Both the position numbers and the translations under genes were made by a program. A stretch of DNA of 64,000 nt from Orientallactaga sibirica. Lineage: Eukaryota > Chordata > Mammalia > Rodentia > Dipodidae. This document shows, one piece after another, positions 31,924 through 42,335 of the stretch. The notes under the pieces were generated by a model. It saw only the letters and a list, made by a program, of their open reading frames with translations, ran no database searches and had not been told where the DNA came from. The stretch is from contig JAEOAD010000025.1 of the NCBI GenBank assembly GCA_036365145.1, forward strand, positions 27,165,001 to 27,229,000. Reading direction: 5' to 3'. The number at the start of each line of letters is the position of its first letter. Within the stretch, counting starts at the first letter, position 1.

Positions 31924-32118
31924 GGGCTGGAGAGATGACTTAGTGGTGAAGGTGTTTGCCTGCAAAGCCAAAGGATCCCAGTTTGACTCTCCAGGCCCAT
32001 GTAAGCCAGATGCATAAGGGGGCGCATGCATCTGGAGTCCATTTGCAGTGGCTGAAGGCCCTGGTGTGCCCATTCTCTCTTTCTCTTATTTATAAATAAA
32101 TAAATAAATAATTTTTTT
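31924..32118 (+). mobile_element. DIP-like SINE, first of pair
   Basis: Between GATCTTCTG (31915-31923) and its diverged copy TACCTTCTG (32123-32131). Confidence 0.88.
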
Positions 32119-32130
32119 AAATTACCTTCT

Positions 32131-32276
32131 GGGCTGGAGAGATGGCTTAGTGATTAAGGCGCCTGCCTGCCAAGCCTAAGAACGCCCATTCAATTCTCCA
32201 GGTCTCACATTTTGCCCACAAGGGGGTGCACACATCTAGAGTTTGTTCACAGCAGCTGAAATGGCCCTGGCACACC

Positions 32277-32332
<56 letters not shown>

Positions 32333-32410
32333 CTCTCTCTCTCTCTCTCTGCCTCTTCCTCTCTCTCTGTTTCTCTCGTCTCTCTCTCTCTCTCTCAAAA
32401 AAAAAAAAAA
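32131..32410 (+). mobile_element. DIP-like SINE, long subfamily, second of pair
   Basis: Retains the GCCCACAAGGGGGTGCACAC part of the extra segment, with a (CT)n of about 115 bp. GATCTTCTG recurs at 32415-32423. Confidence 0.88.
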
Positions 32411-32423
32411 AAAAGATCTTCTG

Positions 32424-32862
32424 ATCCCTGGCTTCCTAGTCTGTAAAGTGGAAGAAATAAAGATCCCTAGCTCGTGGGACATGGGGAAAGACTAGATAGG
32501 AGTCATTATAAAGGAACTATCCTCGTGCCATCACCATGCATGGCGGCCTCGCCTCTCCACAGCGCACTGGAGCTGGCCAGGACTTGGCTCTTAAAAGCCC
32601 ACCTATGGGGGCTAGGGAAAGTGGACTCTGAAATGAGTGAACAGCAGAGCCCCCCTTCCCACAACGTTCTCCTCTGGCCTCCACATGCATGTGCAAAGAG
32701 AGCACACATCTGCATACACACATGCATATGCTACACACGCATCACATCACATACCACACCACACCACACGTACTCTACATACATATGCACACATCACATC
32801 ACATACCACACCACGCGTACTCTACATACACATGCACTCAAAAAAGAAAGAGAGAGAGAGAA
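32424..32862. other. Single-copy DNA with an old SINE tail and CA-rich end
   Basis: CTCCTCTGGCCTCCACATGC at 32669 is typical of a B3-type 3' end. It is followed by (CACACATCACAT)-like imperfect repeats (32700-32835). Confidence 0.5.
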
Positions 32863-33027
32863 GCCAGATGTAGTGGTACATGCCATTAATTCCAGTACTC
32901 AGGAGGCAGAGGTAGGAGGATCGCTGTGAGTTCAAGGCCACCCTGAGAATACAGAGTGAATTCCAGGTCAGTCTGAGAAAGAGCAAACTCCTACCTCGAA
33001 AAATGACAAAAAAAAAAAAAAAAAAAG
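32863..33027 (+). mobile_element. B1 SINE
   Basis: GCCAGATGTAGTGGTACATG head, moderately diverged. Confidence 0.87.
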
Positions 33028-33097
33028 CAGCCCATTGTGACAGCTCCACATTCACCAATGTCAGCAAGAGATTTTGTGTTAAAAAGTTGTCCTCTGA

Positions 33098-33233
33098 GCC
33101 GGGCATGGTGGCGCACGCCTTTAATCCCAGCAGTCGGGAGGCAGAGGTAGGAGGATCACTGTGAGTTAGAGGCTACCCTGAGACTACATAGTTAATTCCA
33201 GGTCAGCCTGGACCAGAGTGAGACCCTACCTCG

Positions 33234-33257
<24 letters not shown>
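33098..33257 (+). mobile_element. B1 SINE, first at shared target
   Basis: AAAAAGTTGTCCTCTG at 33081-33096 and 33258-33273. Confidence 0.91.
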
Positions 33258-33265
<8 letters not shown>

Positions 33266-33275
33266 GTCCTCTGGA

Positions 33276-33430
33276 GCCAGGTGTGGTGGCACATGCCTTT
33301 AATCTCAGCACCCGGGAGGCAGAGGTAAGAGGATTGCCATGAGTTCAAGGCCACCCTGAGACTACATGGTGAATTCCAGGTCAGCCTGGGCTAGAGCCAG
33401 ACCATATCTCGAAAAACAAAAAAAAAAAAA
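33276..33430 (+). mobile_element. B1 SINE, second at shared target
   Basis: Follows the second target copy. A third copy, AAAATTGTCCTCTG, is at 33431-33444. Confidence 0.91.
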
Positions 33431-33494
33431 AAAATTGTCCTCTGACCTCTGTAAGTATGCACACACATACACACATTTACAACAAACTAATTAT

Positions 33495-33646
33495 GTTGTT
33501 TTTTTTTTCAAGGGAGGGTCTCACTCTAGCCCAGGCTGACCGAAAATTCACTCTGTAGTCCCAGGCTGCCCTCAAACTCACAGCAATCCCCCTACCTCAG
33601 CCTCTCAAAGGCTGAGATTAAAGGTGTGCGCCACCACACCCGGCTT
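33495..33646 (-). mobile_element. B1 SINE
   Basis: Reverse B1 ending CACCACACCCGGC. TAATT-type sequence lies on both sides. Confidence 0.88.
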
Positions 33647-33699
33647 TAATTAATTAATTTTTAAAGCCTTCATTCTGAAATGTCCCCCCTGAATTCCAG

Positions 33700-33870
33700 T
33701 GCAAATCAAGGTCCTTCTCCTGTATCTTGGGGCTCTGTGCCAACACTGCCACCATCAAGCAATGCAAATACTCGCTTTACATGTCTTCTTTCCTAGACTG
33801 TAGCCTGCTTGAGGGCAGGAGTGAGACCTGCTTTGACCCTGTATCTGAGCCGGAGATGGAGATTGACTGA
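33700..33870 (+). mobile_element. LINE-2 3' end fragment
   Basis: TAGACTGTAGCCTGCTTGAG then GGCAGGAGTGAGACC resembles the L2 3' end. Weak outside this core. Confidence 0.5.
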
Positions 33871-34088
33871 ACTGACTGCCGTGAAGCCACGGGGAGAGCA
33901 CTTGAAGCAAACAGGAAAAAGACACAACGCTTTTCACAACTGCCAACAAGCAGTTTCCCCATCAGTAAAGTGAGTGCAACGGGAAAGATACTTCTAATGC
34001 TGCCCAGTTTAAAACTCTGTAATGTATACCCTATAGAACTTGCTACCTCTAAAAGGTAGGACTTACTAAAAATAGAAAAGTTGTACTA

Positions 34089-34258
34089 GGGCTGGAGAGA
34101 GGTGGCTTAGTGGTTAAGGCGCTTGCCTGCAAAGCCAAAGGACCTTGGTTCGATTCTCCAGGACCCACGTAAGCCAGATGCATAAGGGGGAGCATGCATC
34201 TGGAGTTCGTTTGCAGTGGCTACAGGCCCTGGCGTGTCCATTCTCTCTGTGTCTGTCT

Positions 34259-34303
<45 letters not shown>

Positions 34304-34335
34304 TTGCAAATAAATAAATAAAAATAAAATTTTTT
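34089..34335 (+). mobile_element. DIP-like SINE
   Basis: AAAGTTGTACTA before and AAAGTTGTGCTA after. Confidence 0.9.
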
Positions 34336-34347
34336 TAAAGTTGTGCT

Positions 34348-34512
34348 AGAGAGATGGCTGAGCCATTAAGGCACTTGCCTGCAAAGCCTAACAACCCAAG
34401 TTTGATGCCCCAGTACCCATGAAAAGCCAGATACATAAAGTGACGTATGCATCTGGAATTGTTTGCCATAGCAAGCGGCCCTGGTGCACCCACTCTGTCT
34501 CTCTCTCTCTTC
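34348..34512 (+). mobile_element. DIP-like SINE, 3' end replaced
   Basis: Starts GTGCTAGAGAGATGGCTGAG. Its CT tract runs straight into a B1 with no AAAT tail. Confidence 0.83.
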
Positions 34513-34670
34513 CAGGCATGGTGGCGCAGGCCTTTAATCTCAGCACTTGGGAGGCAAAAGTAAGAGGATCACAATGGGTTGGAGGCCACCCTATGAGTTC
34601 TATCCTGGGCTAGAACAAGACTCTCCCTCAAAAAAAAAAAAAGAAAAGAAAAGAGAAAGAAAAAGAAAAT
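34513..34670 (+). mobile_element. B1 SINE
   Basis: CCAGGCATGGTGGCGCAGGC head, internal 3' divergence, AAAAG tail. Confidence 0.85.
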
Positions 34671-34818
34671 GAAAGTAACAATTTCTGGTTTATATTTATA
34701 TCTACATGTATATCTTTCCCACAAGTGTATTTCTAGATAGCAGAAGGGTAATTTTTTCTGCATTGCTGGCATTGAGCAGGGGACCTGGCCATGAGTACAT
34801 TCATTAAAGCTAAATTGG

Positions 34819-34983
34819 GCCGGGCGTGGTGGCGCACGCCTTTAATCCCAGCACTCGGGAGGCAGAGGTAGGAGGATCGCCAAGAGTTCGAGGCCACCCT
34901 GAGACTACATAGTTAATTCCAAGTCAGCCTGGACCAGAGTGAGACCCTACCTCGCAAAACCAAAAAAAAAAAAAAAAAAAAAA
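34819..34983 (+). mobile_element. B1 SINE
   Basis: GCTAAATTGG flanks both ends. Little diverged, so young. Confidence 0.92.
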
Positions 34984-34994
34984 AGGCTAAATTG

Positions 34995-35188
34995 GAGGCT
35001 GGGGAGATGAAGCACTTGTTGCACAAACTTGAGGACCAGAGTTCAGATCCCCAGAACCCACATAAATGCCAGCTGGGTATGGCAACCTACTGCTAATCCC
35101 AGCATGCAGGGCAGTGAGACAGAGGATTCCTGGAGGGCAAGCTGGCTGCCTAGACTGGTGAATCAGCAAGCACTGGATTCAGACGAGA
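34995..35188 (+). mobile_element. Old B2-like SINE
   Basis: GGAGGCTGGGGAGATGAAGC head, GATCCCCAGAACCCACATAA, then TGCTAATCCCAGCATGCAGG. A different body from DIP. Confidence 0.65.
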
Positions 35189-35195
35189 GACCTTT

Positions 35196-35391
35196 GGGCT
35201 GGAGAGATGGCTCAGCTGTCAAGGCACTTGTCTGCAAATCCTAGTGACCCCAGTTTGATTCCCCAGTGCCCAGGTAAAGCCAGATGCACAAAGTGGCACA
35301 TGCATCTGGAGTTCATTTGTAATGGCTAAAGACCCTGTTGCACCCACTCTCACTTTCTCTCTCCTTGAAAATAACCAATTTTTTTTTTTAA
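35196..35391 (+). mobile_element. DIP-like SINE
   Basis: GAGAGACCTTT before and GAGAGACCGTTT after. Confidence 0.88.
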
Positions 35392-35402
35392 TGAGAGACC
35401 GT

Positions 35403-35593
35403 TTGGAGAGATGGCTTAATGGTTAAGGCAGGTTTGATTACCTAGGACCCACATAAGCCAGATAACAAGGTGGCATATGCGTCTAAAGTTCATTTGCAGT
35501 GAAGGCCCTGGCATGCTCATTCTCTCTCTCTGCCTCTCTCTCTCCCTCCCTCCCTTCTCACACACACACACAAATAAATAAAAAGATAAAAAA

Positions 35594-35594
<1 letters not shown>
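35403..35594 (+). mobile_element. DIP-like SINE, shortened
   Basis: TTTGGAGAGATGGCTTAATG head. The segment between GGCA and GGTTTGATTACC is deleted. Confidence 0.83.

Positions 35595-35656
<62 letters not shown>
35595..35656 (+). repeat. (GAAA)n microsatellite
   Basis: About 15 AAAG units, between two SINEs. Confidence 0.93.
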
Positions 35657-35865
35657 GGGCTGGAGAGATGGCTTAGCAGTTAAGGCATTTGCCTGCCAAG
35701 CCAAAGGATCCCGGTTCAATTCTCCAGGACTCACGTAAGCCAGATGCACAAGGGGTGCACGCATCTGGAGTTCATTTGCAGTGACTGGAGGCCCTGGCGT
35801 GCCCTTTCTCTCTCTCTCTCTCTCTCTCTCTCAAATAAATAAAAATAAAATATTTTAAAAAACAA
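35657..35865 (+). mobile_element. DIP-like SINE
   Basis: Little-diverged copy with a clean (CT)n and AAAT tail. Confidence 0.9.
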
Positions 35866-35876
35866 ATAAGTAGTTA

Positions 35877-35916
35877 ATTGGATAGGTGGATTGATGAATG
35901 GATGGATGCATGGATG
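35877..35916 (+). repeat. (TGGA)n-like tract
   Basis: GATGAATGGATGGATGCATG within GGAT-type units. Confidence 0.75.
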
Positions 35917-36119
35917 TTACAGAAAATGGCCTATAATTGTGAGTGTTCTAGAAAAGCCAGTGGTTTGAGAGATAGTCTCAGCATCTAAGGGGACTGTCAG
36001 AAAGGTCATGACACTCTTCTTCTGAGGGCTGCGTTAGAGGGAGTCCTGGACTGAACAGTTCATTAGTCTAACGAGAGTCAGGCAGTGCCGTGCTGTCATC
36101 TCCGAGCTTTGTTGCTGGA

Positions 36120-36310
36120 TCAGCTGATGCTGATGATGTGTTTGCATACGCATTTTATAGTTTTCCAAGTCCTTTCACATTCATTACACAAGGTTCCTCG
36201 CTGCAACCCCCAGAAGGCATGCCACCTCCGTAAACTAAAGGTTAGAGAGGTCCCAGTGGCTCACTCAAAGTCACCAGTCAGCCATGGATTTGAACCTGCG
36301 TCTCATCCCT
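36120..36310 (-). mobile_element. MIR-type fragment
   Basis: GTTTTCCAAGTCCTTTCACA, AAGGTTAGAGAGGTCCC, CATGGATTTGAACCTGCGTC. Confidence 0.7.
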
Positions 36311-36401
36311 TCTTCCTTCTTCCTGCCCTAGCTGTCTCTTATTATTATTTTTGTGTGCAATAAACATTTTCTTATATTGCATTTTTCTTCCTTTTCTTTT
36401 C

Positions 36402-36552
36402 ATTTTTTTTTCCAGTTTTTCCAAGTAGGGTCTTGCTCTAGCCCAGACTGACCTGGAATTGTCTATGTAATCTCAGGCTGGACTTGAACTCACAGCGATC
36501 CTCCTACATCCTGAGTGCTGGGATTAAAGGTGTGCACCACCACACCCGCCCG
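36402..36552 (-). mobile_element. B1 SINE
   Basis: Reverse B1 with a small deletion before ATCCTGAGTGCTGGGATTAA. Confidence 0.87.
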
Positions 36553-36707
36553 ACTCACTCCCTTTTCTTTTACCACATCTGTGGTGCTGTATACTTGTTG
36601 CCCTCCGGATTATAAGATTATAAATTAAGATTTTGGAACAGCTTGGTTCTGTATTAGTTACAACAAAGTAAACAAGCTTTGTTCCTGTATAGTTAATTCT
36701 CTCTCTT

Positions 36708-36861
36708 TCTTTTTTTTTTTTTTTTCCAAGATAGTGTCTCGCTCTAGCCCAGGCTGACCTGGAATTCACTATGTAGTCTCAGGGTGGCCTCGAACTCAAT
36801 GATCCTCCTACCTCTGCCTCCCGAGTGCTGGGATTAAAGACGTGCGCCACCACGCCTAGCT
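36708..36861 (-). mobile_element. B1 SINE
   Basis: TTAATTCTC flanks it (about 36693 and 36861). Confidence 0.9.
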
Positions 36862-37388
36862 TAATTCTCATAGTTTATTCTAATAGTTCATTCTTGTAAT
36901 TCAGTCCCACATATCCTCATTCTAACAGTTGAAAAAATAGAGTTGAGTTCCGTGAAGGTGAACAGCTTACCTCTTGCTCACAGAGGCAAGGGGCCAAGCT
37001 ATGAGCCACACAGGTCACCCCCGTCCACTCAGCCTCTACCACTGGACTTTGTCCCCTTCCAGGCAAGGTATCCCTCCCGCCCTCCACTCCTGTCCCAGGT
37101 CCTCTATGGAAGCATCTCTGATAACAGAAGAGGTTTCATAGAGGGAGATCTCACTGGGAGAAATCAGTAATTCTGCTCCTGAGAGCGTGGAAAGCAGGTT
37201 GCTCCCCCCGGGAGAGAAGACAGAGTGGGAGCAGCCCAGCAGCACTAGGAAGAGCCTTGGGCTAGAGACCCGGCCCGCTGGCTTACAGCTGCCATTTTCC
37301 TACCAGTGACCACCATGAGGGAGTTGCCCTGACCTGATCCTGTAAAAGCGGATCCTTCACGCCCCCTTCCACAGATGGCTGTGAAAGC
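36862..37388. other. Single-copy intergenic DNA
   Basis: No element recognised. Confidence 0.5.
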
Positions 37389-37400
37389 CAAGATTCATCT

Positions 37401-37608
37401 TTTTAAAATTTTATTTATTTATTTGAGAAAGAGACAGCTGGACAGAAAGAGAATGGGCACTCCAGGACCTCCAGCCATTGCAAATGAACTCCAGGCATAT
37501 ACGCCACCTTGTGCAACTGGCTTTATGTGGGTACTGTGGAGTCAAACTTGGGCCCTTAGGCTTTTCAAGCAAGAGCCTTAACTCATGCTGAGCCATCACT
37601 CCAGCCCC
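37401..37608 (-). mobile_element. DIP-like SINE, first of three
   Basis: Between CAAGATTCATCT (37389-37400) and CAAGATTCATTG (37609-37620). Confidence 0.89.
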
Positions 37609-37621
37609 CAAGATTCATTGT

Positions 37622-37817
37622 TTTGGTTTTTTTTTAGACATATTTTTTATTTTTATTTGAGAGAGAGAAGTGTGGCCAGGGCCTCTAGCCACTGCAAACG
37701 AACTCCAGAAGCATGCACCACCAAGTGCATCTGGTTTATGTGAGACCTGGGGAATTGAACCTGGGTCTTTAGGTTTCACAGGCAAGTGCCTTAACCACTA
37801 AGCCATCTCTCCAGCTC
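37622..37817 (-). mobile_element. DIP-like SINE, second of three
   Basis: Reverse copy ending CCATCTCTCCAGCTC, inside the same target bracket. Confidence 0.88.
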
Positions 37818-37825
37818 CTCATGTT

Positions 37826-38026
37826 TATATTTTTAATATTTTCATTTTTATTTATTTATTTGTGAGAGAGAAGCAGATAGAGAATGGGTGTGCCGGGGCC
37901 TCTAGCCACTGCAAAGAAACTCCAGATGCATGCGCCACCATCTGGCTTACATGGGTTCTGGAGAATTGAACCTGGGTCCTTTAGCTTTGTAGTAAGCGTC
38001 TTGACCACTAAGCCATCTCTCCAGCC
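37826..38026 (-). mobile_element. DIP-like SINE, third of three
   Basis: Ends CCATCTCTCCAGCC immediately before the third CAAGATTCATCT (38027-38038). Confidence 0.88.
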
Positions 38027-38038
38027 CAAGATTCATCT

Positions 38039-38529
38039 TTAAGTGCTACTCCTGACTCCTTCTCTGTGGTTTTGGTGTGGGAACTTACTGTTCTGGCCAG
38101 ATAAGTCAGTCCGGATAGGAAAGTTTATTTATCCAAGAGGTCAAGATCAAATGAAAGGCCTTGATATCATGTCTGTAGAGAGGTGTGTCTAGGGGGGAAA
38201 AGACATAGGAAATGGACACCGGGTGCCAACATTCTGTCACCATGATGTTCCATTGGGTTCTCAGTGGAGGCACACATATTTGGCAAGCTGTGAGATGCCG
38301 CCCATGCGGACTGGGCAACTACAAGAGCCAATGGCTGAGGGCCCATGTAAACCCCTGACTGGTGAGGGCCTCGTCCCCAGAGCTTGGAATTATCCAGAAT
38401 GTTGTCTGCCTAGGGACAAATCAGTGGAGAGCCCCTAACCCGCTAGGGTGGATGGGCAGTTGTGTCCCCTCCCAGCTCATGCAGTCACGTGGACAATGGA
38501 GCTCTTCCCCAGAGACTTAGCAGCACCCA
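38039..38529. other. Single-copy intergenic DNA
   Basis: Nothing recognised. Confidence 0.5.
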
Positions 38530-38613
38530 GGCAGGGTTGATGTCTGTTTCCTTCACTGCCCACTGCTATGTGGCCAGCCCTAAAACAGTGCCAGCCACAG
38601 AACGCACTCTTGA
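38530..38613 (+). mobile_element. LINE-2 3' end fragment
   Basis: GGGTTGATGTCTGTTTCCTT, CACTGCCCACTGCTATGTG, AAAACAGTGCCAGCCACAGA: L2 terminal order. Confidence 0.6.
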
Positions 38614-38630
38614 TTAAGACATACTGAAGA

Positions 38631-38754
38631 GGGGAGGGGAGGGAAATATCAGGTGGGTTTTTTTGTATGTAAGTATAAAAGTCAATAAAAAACAATTAAA
38701 AATTTTTTAAATATAAATAAATAAAAGCTGCTTATTCTATTTAAAAAAAAAAAA
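38631..38754 (+). mobile_element. LINE-1 3' end, severely truncated
   Basis: Only the last part (GGGAAATATCAGGTGGGTTT, TATAAAAGTCAATAAAA) plus tail. AAGACATACTGAAGA (about 38616-38630 and 38756-38770) is the target duplication. Confidence 0.75.
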
Positions 38755-38824
38755 AAGACATACTGAAGAAAAAAGAAAAACAAAAAGGCTTCTTGGTCCT
38801 TGTCCCAAAAGACTTAGAAGGAAA

Positions 38825-38978
38825 GCCGGGTGTAGTGGCACATGCTTTTAGTCCCAGCCTCAAGAGACAGAGGTAGGAGGATCACCATGAGTTCGAGGTC
38901 ACCCTGAGACTACATAGTGAATTCCACGTCAGCCTGAGCTATAGTGAGACCCTACCTAAAAAAAAAAAAAAAAAAAAG
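38825..38978 (+). mobile_element. B1 SINE
   Basis: GCCGGGTGTAGTGGCACATG head. CTTAGAAGG/CTTAGAGGG flanks. Confidence 0.88.
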
Positions 38979-38999
38979 GCTTAGAGGGGGAAAAGTCCC

Positions 39000-39061
39000 T
39001 AAATAAATACATAATAAATAAATAAATAAATAAATAGATAAATAATAGTTTTTTTATATTT
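39000..39061 (+). repeat. (AAAT)n tract
   Basis: AAATA/AAATAG units. Resembles a SINE tail, but no body precedes it. Confidence 0.8.
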
Positions 39062-39550
39062 AAAAAAAAGACTGAATGGCCCGGAGGCCCACACCCCACT
39101 GCAGCTCTGAGATTGTGCCCAGTGGCTGGTCCTGGGCTCTCCCCGCCCACCTGGAACAGAGGGACCTGTGGAAGGTTTGTGAGGGATGTGGCGGCCCCTG
39201 CTGGTGTCACATGCACATAGCCTCATGCTCCAGGCACGGTGGGAGACCGGGACCCACATGAGGAACAGAACAGTCATTGCTCCCTCAAAAGTTCATCCTC
39301 CTCCAAGAGCTGGGGAAGCAGAGCCAGTACCAGGATGAACCTTGACGGTGTTTTGTAATTTCCATCTGTGATGATTCTATGGGCTTTCCTGACACCAGGG
39401 CAACCACAACGCCTTTCAATTACCGGGCTGTACAGGAACACAGGAGTGAGTGCCTCCAGGCCTACTTCTATATGCAAGAAAACCCCTCTCTAGCTGGGAG
39501 TTGACTATCGAAAACACATACGTCTTAAGGACAAGCCAGGTGTCCTGGGT
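39062..39550. other. Single-copy intergenic DNA
   Basis: Nothing recognised. Confidence 0.5.
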
Positions 39551-39766
39551 CTTTTTTTTTTTAATTTTTATTTATTTATTTATTAGAGACAGAGAGAGGG
39601 AGGGAGGGAGAAAAAGTGAGAATTGGCACGCCAGGGCCTCTAGCCTCTGCAAACGAACTCCAGATGCATGCACCACCATGTGCATCTGGACTACGTGAGA
39701 CCTGGAGAATCAGATCCAGGTCCTTAAGCTTCGCAGACATGCACTTTAAAGCCATCTCTCCAGCCC
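39551..39766 (-). mobile_element. DIP-like SINE
   Basis: Reverse copy with GAGAATCAGATCCAGGTCC (B-box region mutated). Confidence 0.87.
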
Positions 39767-39767
39767 C

Positions 39768-39982
39768 TTTTTAATATTTGTATTTATTTATTTACAAGCA
39801 GAGAGAGAAAGAAGAGAGATAGACAGAGAGAATGGGCACTCCAGGGCCTCCAGCCACTGCAAATGAACACCAAACACATGTGCCACTTTGTGCATCTGGC
39901 TTTATGTGGGTACTAGGGAATCGAACCTGAGTCATCAGTCTTTACAGGCAAGCACCTTAATCACTGAGCCATCTCTTCAGCC
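39768..39982 (-). mobile_element. DIP-like SINE
   Basis: Second tandem reverse copy, ending CCATCTCTTCAGCCC. Confidence 0.87.
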
Positions 39983-39992
39983 CCCATCCCTG

Positions 39993-40092
39993 CTTGTTTT
40001 GTTTTGTTTTGTTTTGTTTTGTTTTGTTTTGTTTTGTTTTGTTTTTCGAGGTAGGGTCTCACTCTAGCCCAGGCTGACCCAGAATTTACTCT
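39993..40092 (-). mobile_element. B1 SINE, 3' part (interrupted)
   Basis: (GTTTT)n tail of about 10 units, then TTCGAGGTAGGGTCTCACTC up to GAATTTACTCTG. The rest lies at 40368-40469. Confidence 0.87.
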
Positions 40093-40148
40093 GGTGTTTT
40101 TTTTTTTTTAACGTGCCACCATGCTCAGCTTGATGGTACACACTTTTT
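40093..40148 (-). mobile_element. B1 terminal remnant
   Basis: T run plus GTGCCACCATGCTCAGC only. Confidence 0.5.
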
Positions 40149-40149
40149 T

Positions 40150-40367
40150 TTTTAAAGAAAAAAATTTTTTTATTTATTTATTAGAGACAGAGAGAAGGGG
40201 AGAAAGAGAGAGAGAATGGGCACACCAGGGTCTCTAGCCACCGCATATAAACTCCAGAAGCATGCGCTACCATGTGCATCTGGCTTAAGTGGGACCTGGA
40301 GAATCGAACCGGGGTCCTTGGGCTTCACAGGTATACACCTTAACCACTAAGCCATCTCTCCAGCCCC
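40150..40367 (-). mobile_element. DIP-like SINE nested in a B1
   Basis: GAATTTACTCTG (40081-40092) and CAATTCACTCTG (40370-40381) are the host-B1 sequence duplicated at insertion. Confidence 0.88.
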
Positions 40368-40469
40368 CACAATTCACTCTGTAATCTCAGGGTGGCCTCG
40401 AACTCAGGGCGATCCTACTACCTCTGCCTTCCCAGTGCTGGAATTAAAGGTGTGCTCCACCACTCCCGG
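40368..40469 (-). mobile_element. B1 SINE, 5' part (resumed)
   Basis: Continues GTAATCTCAGGGTGGCCTCG to CCACCACTCCCGGC. Confidence 0.88.
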
Positions 40470-41511
40470 CCTCCAGAGTCTTTCTTTTTGACATTTCACC
40501 TGAACCCCACCCTCCCTTGGACATCCAGCAGCCCCACCCACTTCAGCTCCTTCCTCCCATCGTCATCCCAAACCCCAGCTTGCCACCTCAGCTCCATGCG
40601 TCACAGCTGGCAAGTGAGGCGGAAGCCCCGTCTCCCCTTACTCACTGCACCCATCCGCTGGGCCCAGGACCAAGGCCCTGAACTGAGCACTTCACTGAGT
40701 GACGTGAAAGGCCAGGCGGTCCTTGCTTGCCTTCCCCGGCTTCTGCCTCCCTTCGCTCCCCCGGAAAGGTGAAAGCAAAGTGGGAGTGTTGCTATGGACA
40801 CGCCGCTGGGCTCTCCCTCCTCGGTGATCATCAGAAGCTGTCCTCCCTGCTGGAGACCAGGCCTCTAATTGCCAAGCCTGGGAGGCAGCCCGGATGCTTC
40901 ACAGGAGGGGACGGGCAGCCAAGAGCCCGGGGATTAGATGGGCTACGAAAGGAAGGACAGTGACAAGATGGAAATCATCTGGAATTGGAAGCAACAGGCT
41001 TGACCTTCGTAGGCTGACTGACAAAACCAATGTCCATGTAGCCAGAATTAGAAAAGCAACAGTGCCCCACCAGGCTGCCCATCAGATCGGACACTTGATC
41101 GCCGTGGCCAGTGTCTCTCAACAGGATGCCAGGAAGGAGAGAGGCAGAGTGGCCCAGCAGCTGTGTCCAGAGCGGGGTCTGTGAGCAGACCTTCATGGTC
41201 CTTTGGCTTTTATGGGACAGCCATGAGCCCAGGCAGACTCCTGGCCACTCTGCTGCCCTGTGGGCAGAAACAGCTCAGGTTCCACCCACCCAGCCCCAGG
41301 AAATCAGATCATCATTACCACTCCGAGCATCCCGGGACCCCACCGTGAACTCAGAGCGTTCTCACCTGTGGCGGGCTCCGACCATATGACAAAGAACATC
41401 ACCTTTAACCAGGCCCTGCCCTAAGCCCAGAGCTCGTCACTGTCAGGAGCATCTTCTTTGGAACTTGAGGACATTGTCACTGCTATCCTGTCCCCTGCCA
41501 TCATACCTGGG
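40470..41511. other. Repeat-poor intergenic DNA
   Basis: 1.04 kb without repeats. Mutually overlapping short open frames on both strands, none recognised. Confidence 0.5.
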
Positions 41512-41625
41512 TGGTTTGTTTGTTTTGTTTTGTTTTGTTCAAGGTAGGGTCTCACTCCAGCCCAGGCTGACCTGGAATTCACTATGTAGTCTCAGGGTGG
41601 CCTCCAACTCTTGGCCATCCTCCTG
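41512..41625 (-). mobile_element. B1 SINE, fused to a DIP fragment
   Basis: (GTTTT) tail and reverse B1 down to GGCCATCCTCCTGCATCTGG, where it becomes plus-strand DIP sequence. Confidence 0.85.
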
Positions 41626-41745
41626 CATCTGGAGTTGTTTGCAGTGGCTAGAAGCCTGGCAGATCCATTCTCTCCCTCCCTCCTTCTCTCTCTCCCTCTC
41701 TCTCTTTCTCTTCCCTTGCAACTAAATAAATTAAATATTTAAAAG
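41626..41745 (+). mobile_element. DIP-like SINE 3' part at the fusion
   Basis: Starts at CATCTGGAGTTGTTTGCAGT, then CT tract and A-rich tail. The DIP head is missing. Confidence 0.83.
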
Positions 41746-41781
41746 GAAGGAAGAAGGAGAGAAACAAACAAACAAAACACA

Positions 41782-41845
<64 letters not shown>

Positions 41846-41878
41846 AAGAGAAGAGAGAAAGAAAGAAAGAGACAAGAA
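41746..41878 (+). repeat. (GAAA)n polypurine tract
   Basis: Almost pure purine with AAAG and GA repeats. Confidence 0.9.
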
Positions 41879-41977
41879 TGGTGGTAGGAACAAGGAAAAC
41901 ACAAAGCTGGATATTTGTGAGAACATGTGTGTGTATACGTACATATGAATATCTATGTGTAGAAAGAGACTGAGGGA

Positions 41978-42130
41978 GCCAGGCATAGTGGTGCACACCT
42001 TTAATCCCAGCACTCAGGAGGCAGAGGTAGGAGGATCACCATGAGTTCAAGGCCAGCCTGAGACTACATAGTGAATTCCAGGTCAGCCTGGGCTAGAGTG
42101 AGACCTTACCTCAAAAGAGAGAGAGAGAGA
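41978..42130 (+). mobile_element. B1 SINE with (GA)n tail
   Basis: AGAGACTGAGGGAG flanks both ends. Confidence 0.9.
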
Positions 42131-42166
42131 GAGAGACTGAGGGAGACATGGAGAAAGGAAGCTATG

Positions 42167-42328
42167 ACTTTTTTTTTTTTTTTTGGTTTTTGGAGGTAGA
42201 GTCTCACTCTAGCTCAGGCTGATCTGGAGCTCACTGTGCAGTCTCAGGGTGGACTCAAACTCATGGCAATCCTCCTACCTCTGCCTCCCGAGTGCTGGAA
42301 TTAAAGGCGTGCACCACCACACCTGGCT
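42167..42328 (-). mobile_element. B1 SINE
   Basis: Reverse B1 ending CACCACCACACCTGGC. First of a three-element cluster. Confidence 0.89.
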
Positions 42329-42335
42329 GACCTTT

